Translations under genes and position numbers: made by a program
Assembly: GCA_028287225.1 (NCBI GenBank)
Contig: JAQBPZ010000199.1
Span: 1 to 8,503, forward strand
Direction: 5' to 3'
From: Gemmatimonadota bacterium
Lineage (GTDB): Bacteria > Gemmatimonadota > Gemmatimonadetes > Gemmatimonadales > Gemmatimonadaceae
DNA: 8,503 bases
Notes under the pieces: model-generated
Told to the model about the DNA's origin: nothing
Database searches by the model: none
The model's input: only the letters and a program-made list of their open reading frames with translations
In this document: piece by piece, positions 5,203-8,503 of the stretch
Position numbering within the stretch: position 1 is the first letter of the stretch
How the letters are laid out: every line of letters begins with the position of its first letter

Positions 5203-6995
5203 CGGGACTCCGGCGCATCACGACCCGCCTTGACCGCGCCGGGAAGGCTGAAGCGGAAGCGGGTGCCCTTCCCTTCCACGCTCTCCACGTCGATGGTGCC
5301 GCGATGCGCCTCCACGATGCCCTTCACGATGAACAGGCCCAGACCCGCTCCGGTGCGCGAGGTCTGGCTCGCCTGCCAGAAGCGGTCGAAGAGGTGCGGC
5401 ATGTGCGCGGGGGGGATGCCCCCGCCCGTGTCGATGACGTCGAAGTCCGCCATGTCGCCGCGCCGGGAGCCCTCGATGCGCACGGTGCCCCCCGCCTTCG
5501 TGAACTTGATGGCGTTGCCCACGAGGTTGGAGAAGACCTGGCCGATGCGGCTGCGGTCGGCGGCCACCAGCAGGTCCGGCCCGGTCCACGCCGACTCGAA
5601 CACGAGCTTCTTGCCCTGCACCAGCGGCTCCAGCTCCAGCACGGCGTCGCGGATGAGCAGCGACGCGTCGAGGGCGGTGGTCGCGACGGCGAGCGTGCCG
5701 GCGTCGATGCGCGAGACGTCGAGCAGGTCCTGGATGAGCGCATTGGCGCGCCGAGTGGCGCGCTGCATCACCTGGAGCTGCGGGATGAGCGGGACGTCGG
5801 CGCCCGGCTCCCTGAGCACGTCCAGGAGGAACGAGGTGCTCATCTGGATGGTGTTGATCGGGTTGCGCAGGTCGTGCGACACGATCGCGAGCATGTCGTC
5901 GCGCGCGCGCGTGGCGCGCTGCGCCTCCTCGTAGAGCAGCGCGTTGTCCACGGCCAGCGCGGCGCGGCGCGCGAGGTCCAGGATGAACGGCATGTCGTCG
6001 CCCCGCGCCGAACGGCTGCTGGCGAGCGCGAGGAACTGCACGATGCCGAGCACCCGGCCGCGGGCGACGAGGGGAACGATCGCCAGCTCCTGCGGCCCGC
6101 GACCGGAGAGCGCGCCAAGCATCCCATCGTCCGCCGTGAGGGCCGCCAGCGCCGCCGCATCGGGCACCTCCACGACGCGGGGCTGGCGTGTGGCGATGAC
6201 GCCTTCCACGAGCGACGCATGGTGCACGGTCTCGCGTCCGGCCAGCGCGCCCGCGCCGGCGATGGCGTGCGTCACGGCAATTTGCTCGCGCCGTCCATCG
6301 GCGCTGATCAGGTCCGTGGCGCAGAGATCCCCGATGCGCGGCACCGCGAGGCGCGCCAGGTCGGAGAGCACCTGCCTGGCGTCGAGCGTGGAGGAGAGGC
6401 TCTCCGTGGCCTCGGCGAGGAATCGCGCCCGCTGCTCCGCCTCGCGCACCACCTCGCTCGTGCGCACGAGGTCGGAGTAGCTGGACACCAGCAGCTCCAG
6501 GATCTGCTCCTTCGTCGCGCGGATCGTGAAGCGGGTGCCGAGCAGCTCCACCTCCACGGGCTTCGGCACGATGCGCTGCGGGTCGGCGGCATGCTGGAGC
6601 ACGAAGCGCACGCGGCTGAGGAGCCCCTCGACGTCGTAGGGCTTGGTGACGTAGTGGTCGGCGCCGGAGGCCAGGCCGCGCACGATCGCGAGCGGGTCGG
6701 TGAGGCTCGTGAGAAGGACGACGGGAATCTCCTTCCACACCGGATGCGCCTTGATGCGGCCACACAGCTCGTAGCCGTCCATGCCCGGCATCACGACGTC
6801 GCTGAGGACCAGGTCGATCCGCTCGTGCGCCAGCAGCTCGAGGGCGCGGTCGGCGCGGCGCGCGATCACCGTCGCGATGCCCGCGCGCTCCAGGAGCAGC
6901 GGGAGCGCCGGCGCCTGCGTCGCGCGGTCTTCCACGACCAGCACCCGCGCGCCGTCCGCGGACGGCGATCCACCGGTCATCGGCGCCTCACTCAT
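5199..6995 (-). CDS. Hybrid sensor histidine kinase, REC-GAF-HisKA-HATPase
   Basis: A 598-aa soluble kinase with no membrane helix. Residues 17-135 are a receiver domain with acidic pair E22/D23, phosphoacceptor D66 (LVLSDVVMPGMDG), T96 and K118 (YVTKP). Residues 153-181 form a linker, GTRFTIRATKEQILELLVSS, that continues into a signalling helix at about 181-205. A GAF-like sensor domain covers about 205-352. HisKA has the H-box IVSHDLRNPIN with His374. The ATPase domain has the N-box NLVGNAIKF (N490, N494), G1 box DTGGGIP (522-528) and G2 box GAGLGLFIVKG (549-559). All catalytic residues appear intact. The ATG at 6995 overlaps the cheB stop as ATGA and has Shine-Dalgarno GGGGGAG at 7004-7010, 8 bp away, so translation is probably coupled to cheB. 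An N-terminal receiver encoded beside CheA and CheB implies that phosphoryl groups from the chemosensory pathway regulate this kinase (inference). Its downstream partner is not in the window. Confidence 0.92.
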   Translation of the reverse strand: MSEAPMTGGSPSADGARVLVVEDRATQAPALPLLLERAGIATVIARRADRALELLAHERIDLVLSDVVMPGMDGYELCGRIKAHPVWKEIPVVLLTSLTDPLAIVRGLASGADHYVTKPYDVEGLLSRVRFVLQHAADPQRIVPKPVEVELLGTRFTIRATKEQILELLVSSYSDLVRTSEVVREAEQRARFLAEATESLSSTLDARQVLSDLARLAVPRIGDLCATDLISADGRREQIAVTHAIAGAGALAGRETVHHASLVEGVIATRQPRVVEVPDAAALAALTADDGMLGALSGRGPQELAIVPLVARGRVLGIVQFLALASSRSARGDDMPFILDLARRAALAVDNALLYEEAQRATRARDDMLAIVSHDLRNPINTIQMSTSFLLDVLREPGADVPLIPQLQVMQRATRRANALIQDLLDVSRIDAGTLAVATTALDASLLIRDAVLELEPLVQGKKLVFESAWTGPDLLVAADRSRIGQVFSNLVGNAIKFTKAGGTVRIEGSRRGDMADFDVIDTGGGIPPAHMPHLFDRFWQASQTSRTGAGLGLFIVKGIVEAHRGTIDVESVEGKGTRFRFSLPGAVKAGRDAPESR

Positions 6996-8062
6996 CCGGC
7001 AATCTCCCCCAGTCGCCGCGGAAGGTCGTCCAGGGCGATGACCTGGTCCACGACCCCCGCGAGAAACGCCTCGCGCGGCATGCCGAAGATCACCGAGGAC
7101 GCTTCGTCCTGCGCGAGAACCCGTCCGCCGAGGCGGCGCACGTCGCGCAGCCCGTCCACGCCATCGTCACCCATGCCCGTGAGGATCACGGCCAGCACGC
7201 CGCGCCCCACCTGCTCGGCGCACGATCTGAACAGGTACGTCGCCGACGGGCGAAAGGTCCCGACGGGCGCCGACGCGTCGAGCACGATGCGCAGCACGCC
7301 GCTGGCGTCGCGCCGGATGCCGAGGTGCCGGTCGTCGGGTGCGATGTAGACCGTCCCGGGCCGGGCCGGCTCGCCAAGCTCGGCCAGCTTCACGCCCAGC
7401 GCGGAGTCGCCCGACAGCCAGTGGGCGAGGCCCCCGCTGAACCCACGTGCGATGTGCTGGACGACCAGCACGGGCAGCGGAAACGATCCGGGCAGCTGGG
7501 AGAGCACCGCGCGGAGCGCGGCCGGCCCGCCAGTGGACGCGGCGATCGCGAGCACCTCGAAGGTGCCCGCGGCCGACCAGGTGGCGGGCAGCGCGCGGGC
7601 CGCCGCCCGCGGCTGCGCCGCCGTGGAGGTGGGGGTGGCTCCGGCGTTGCCGTGGCGCCGCACCACCTTCACGGTGGAGAGCGCGCGCACCATGCTGATC
7701 AGCTGCCGGTGGTCGGCGTCGTGCGCCGGCGAGTGCACGCCCTGCGGCTTGGCGATCACCATGAGCGCGCCCGAACGCGTCGCCTCCAGCGAGAGCTCCA
7801 CGTCGGTCATCGCGGCGGACGACACCACCAGGATGGGGCGGGGCGAGCGTGTCATGATCTGCCGCGTGGCCTCGATGCCGTCCAGCTCCGGCATCTGCAC
7901 GTCCATCGTGACGAGGTCGGGCTTGAGGCGCTCGGCCATCTCCACGGCCTCGGTGCCGGTGCGCGCCTCGCCGACGACGGTGATGTCCGGCTCCGACGAC
8001 AGCAGGCTCACGAGCAGGGCGCGCGCGGTGGCCGAGTCCTCGGCGACGAGCACGCGGATCAT
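6992..8062 (-). CDS. cheB: CheB-type protein-glutamate methylesterase / response regulator
   Basis: A 356-aa two-domain CheB that removes methyl groups from (and deamidates) chemoreceptors during adaptation. The receiver domain spans about 2-125, with E8/D9, phosphoacceptor D54 (VTMDVQMPELDG), the S81/S82 region and K105 (IAKPQG). A Thr/Ala/Arg-rich linker covers about 135-165. The methylesterase domain runs from about 168 to 352, with the catalytic triad visible as Ser176 (AASTGGP), His203 (VVQHIARGFS) and an Asp in GMGDDG, most likely D300. Length and arrangement match canonical CheB. ATG at 8060-8062 is chosen over the longer open frame because it begins MIRVLVAEDS as in the family, has Shine-Dalgarno GGGAGG at 8069-8074 with 6-bp spacing, and forms an ATGA overlap with the upstream receiver gene. 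Its stop forms a second ATGA overlap with the kinase gene. It should be activated by phosphotransfer from the CheA encoded just upstream. Confidence 0.95.
   Translation of the reverse strand: MIRVLVAEDSATARALLVSLLSSEPDITVVGEARTGTEAVEMAERLKPDLVTMDVQMPELDGIEATRQIMTRSPRPILVVSSAAMTDVELSLEATRSGALMVIAKPQGVHSPAHDADHRQLISMVRALSTVKVVRRHGNAGATPTSTAAQPRAAARALPATWSAAGTFEVLAIAASTGGPAALRAVLSQLPGSFPLPVLVVQHIARGFSGGLAHWLSGDSALGVKLAELGEPARPGTVYIAPDDRHLGIRRDASGVLRIVLDASAPVGTFRPSATYLFRSCAEQVGRGVLAVILTGMGDDGVDGLRDVRRLGGRVLAQDEASSVIFGMPREAFLAGVVDQVIALDDLPRRLGEIAG
7004..7010 (-). promoter_or_regulatory. Ribosome-binding site of the hybrid kinase gene
   Basis: On the minus strand GGGGGAG lies 8 bp before the ATG at 6995, inside the end of cheB. 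It supports that start and re-initiation by ribosomes finishing cheB. Confidence 0.65.
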
Positions 8063-8503
8063 GCGGGGCCTCCCGTGGCGGCGCCGAGCAGCTGCCGCAC
8101 CGTGGCGAGCAGCACGTCCTGGTCGAAGCCAGACTTGGTGACGTACGCATCCGCGCCCGCCTCCATCCCGCGCGCGCGGTGCGCGGGCTCGTCGAGCGAC
8201 GTGACGAGGATGACCGGCAGCGTGGCGGTCGCCTGCGACGCGCGAATGCGCTCGCAGAGCCCGATCCCGTCGAGCTGCGGCATCTCGACGTCGCTGACGA
8301 CGAGCGCGATGCCGCCGCGCTCCACGATCCGCCACGCCTCGAGCCCGTCCACGGCGGTGACCACGTCGTAGCCGGCCGCCGAGAGCACGCTCTGCTCCAG
8401 CGTGCGCGAGGTGATCGAGTCGTCCACCACGAGGATGCGCCGGGTCGCGGGATCCACCTGCGTCGCCGACGGCAGCGCGAGCGTCGTCTCGGTCGGCCCG
8501 TTG
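8059..8503 (-). CDS. cheA: C-terminal receiver domain of a probable hybrid CheA histidine kinase (5' partial)
   Basis: The minus-strand frame is open from the right window edge to a TGA at 8059-8061. A GTG at 8457 would give a 132-aa stand-alone receiver, but it has no Shine-Dalgarno sequence and the frame continues upstream through a linker-like NGPTETTLALPSATQ to the edge. The receiver, numbered from that GTG, has D12/D13, phosphoacceptor D56 (VVSDVEMPQLDG), T86 and K108. Two details point to a receiver fused to CheA rather than a free CheY. One is VDDSITSRTLEQ after the first strand. The other is the replacement of the usual KP after the conserved lysine by KSGFDQDVLL; both are typical of CheA-REC hybrids such as the Wsp and Pil-Chp types (recalled family knowledge). 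The upstream HPT, HATPase and CheW-like domains would lie beyond the window. The stop overlaps the cheB start as ATGA, so the genes are probably co-translated. Confidence 0.8.
   Translation of the reverse strand, partial: NGPTETTLALPSATQVDPATRRILVVDDSITSRTLEQSVLSAAGYDVVTAVDGLEAWRIVERGGIALVVSDVEMPQLDGIGLCERIRASQATATLPVILVTSLDEPAHRARGMEAGADAYVTKSGFDQDVLLATVRQLLGAATGGPA
8069..8074 (-). promoter_or_regulatory. Ribosome-binding site that fixes the cheB start
   Basis: On the minus strand GGGAGG lies 6 bp before the ATG at 8062. It decides between this start and the longer in-frame extension into the upstream receiver gene. Confidence 0.7.

Noticed and set aside
5304..7349. 681-aa open frame on the plus strand
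   Set aside because: It lies antisense to the hybrid kinase and cheB, both of which have complete catalytic motifs. Its Arg/Ala/His/Glu-rich text is a shadow of codon bias.
8063..8335. N-terminal extension of cheB by 91 residues
   Set aside because: It overlaps the upstream receiver domain in another frame, is Arg/Ala-rich, and the internal ATG at 8062 has a strong Shine-Dalgarno sequence and matches the CheB N-terminus.

Overview
The window is GC-rich DNA (about 70 % G+C by eye) from a bacterium that is probably a member of the Gemmatimonadota or a similar soil or sediment lineage. This placement rests on inference: very high GC, a DUF4403-type lipoprotein, a coiled-coil membrane protein ending in an EVERIGEGQRF-type helix that I associate with Gemmatimonadota, and a 9-bp-periodic CGCAGAGGA intergenic repeat of the kind scattered through environmental genomes. 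No rRNA, tRNA, CRISPR array, insertion sequence or phage gene was seen.

Layout. At the left edge (2-340, +) is the C-terminal end of a protein with an Ala/Pro-rich linker and a TPR-like helical pair. Next is a small four-helix membrane protein resembling DUF2231 (429-914, +). Bases 915-1215 hold no gene; they contain a nested inverted repeat (942-1162) plus a partial extra copy (1171-1188), lying between convergent genes. On the minus strand follow a 238-aa single-pass coiled-coil protein (1216-1932) and, upstream of it, a complete alpha-D-glucose-phosphate-specific phosphoglucomutase, pgm (2038-3687). A 105-bp gap between these two holds a strong hairpin just after the pgm stop and a perfect 14-bp palindrome against the next gene's start codon. 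Pgm is divergent from a DUF4403 lipoprotein (3766-5202, +), with 78 bp between them. The lipoprotein's stop codon overlaps that of the converging histidine kinase gene in a shared CTAG.

The right-hand 3.3 kb is one minus-strand signalling operon, read right to left: the C-terminal receiver of what is almost certainly a hybrid CheA kinase (8059 to beyond 8503), cheB methylesterase (6992-8062), and a REC-GAF-HisKA-HATPase hybrid kinase (5199-6995). Both junctions are 4-bp ATGA overlaps, and cheB and the kinase each have a good Shine-Dalgarno sequence. The likely logic is a chemosensory pathway in which CheA autophosphorylates. It could then phosphorylate its own receiver, CheB (adaptation) and the N-terminal receiver of the downstream kinase. 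The output would be a second kinase instead of a flagellar CheY. Receptor, CheW and CheR genes would be expected further upstream, outside the window.

Most of the region is well-explained core or signalling sequence. The parts deserving a second look are the nested repeat, the chemosensory-to-kinase wiring, and the small palindromes in the intergenic gaps.
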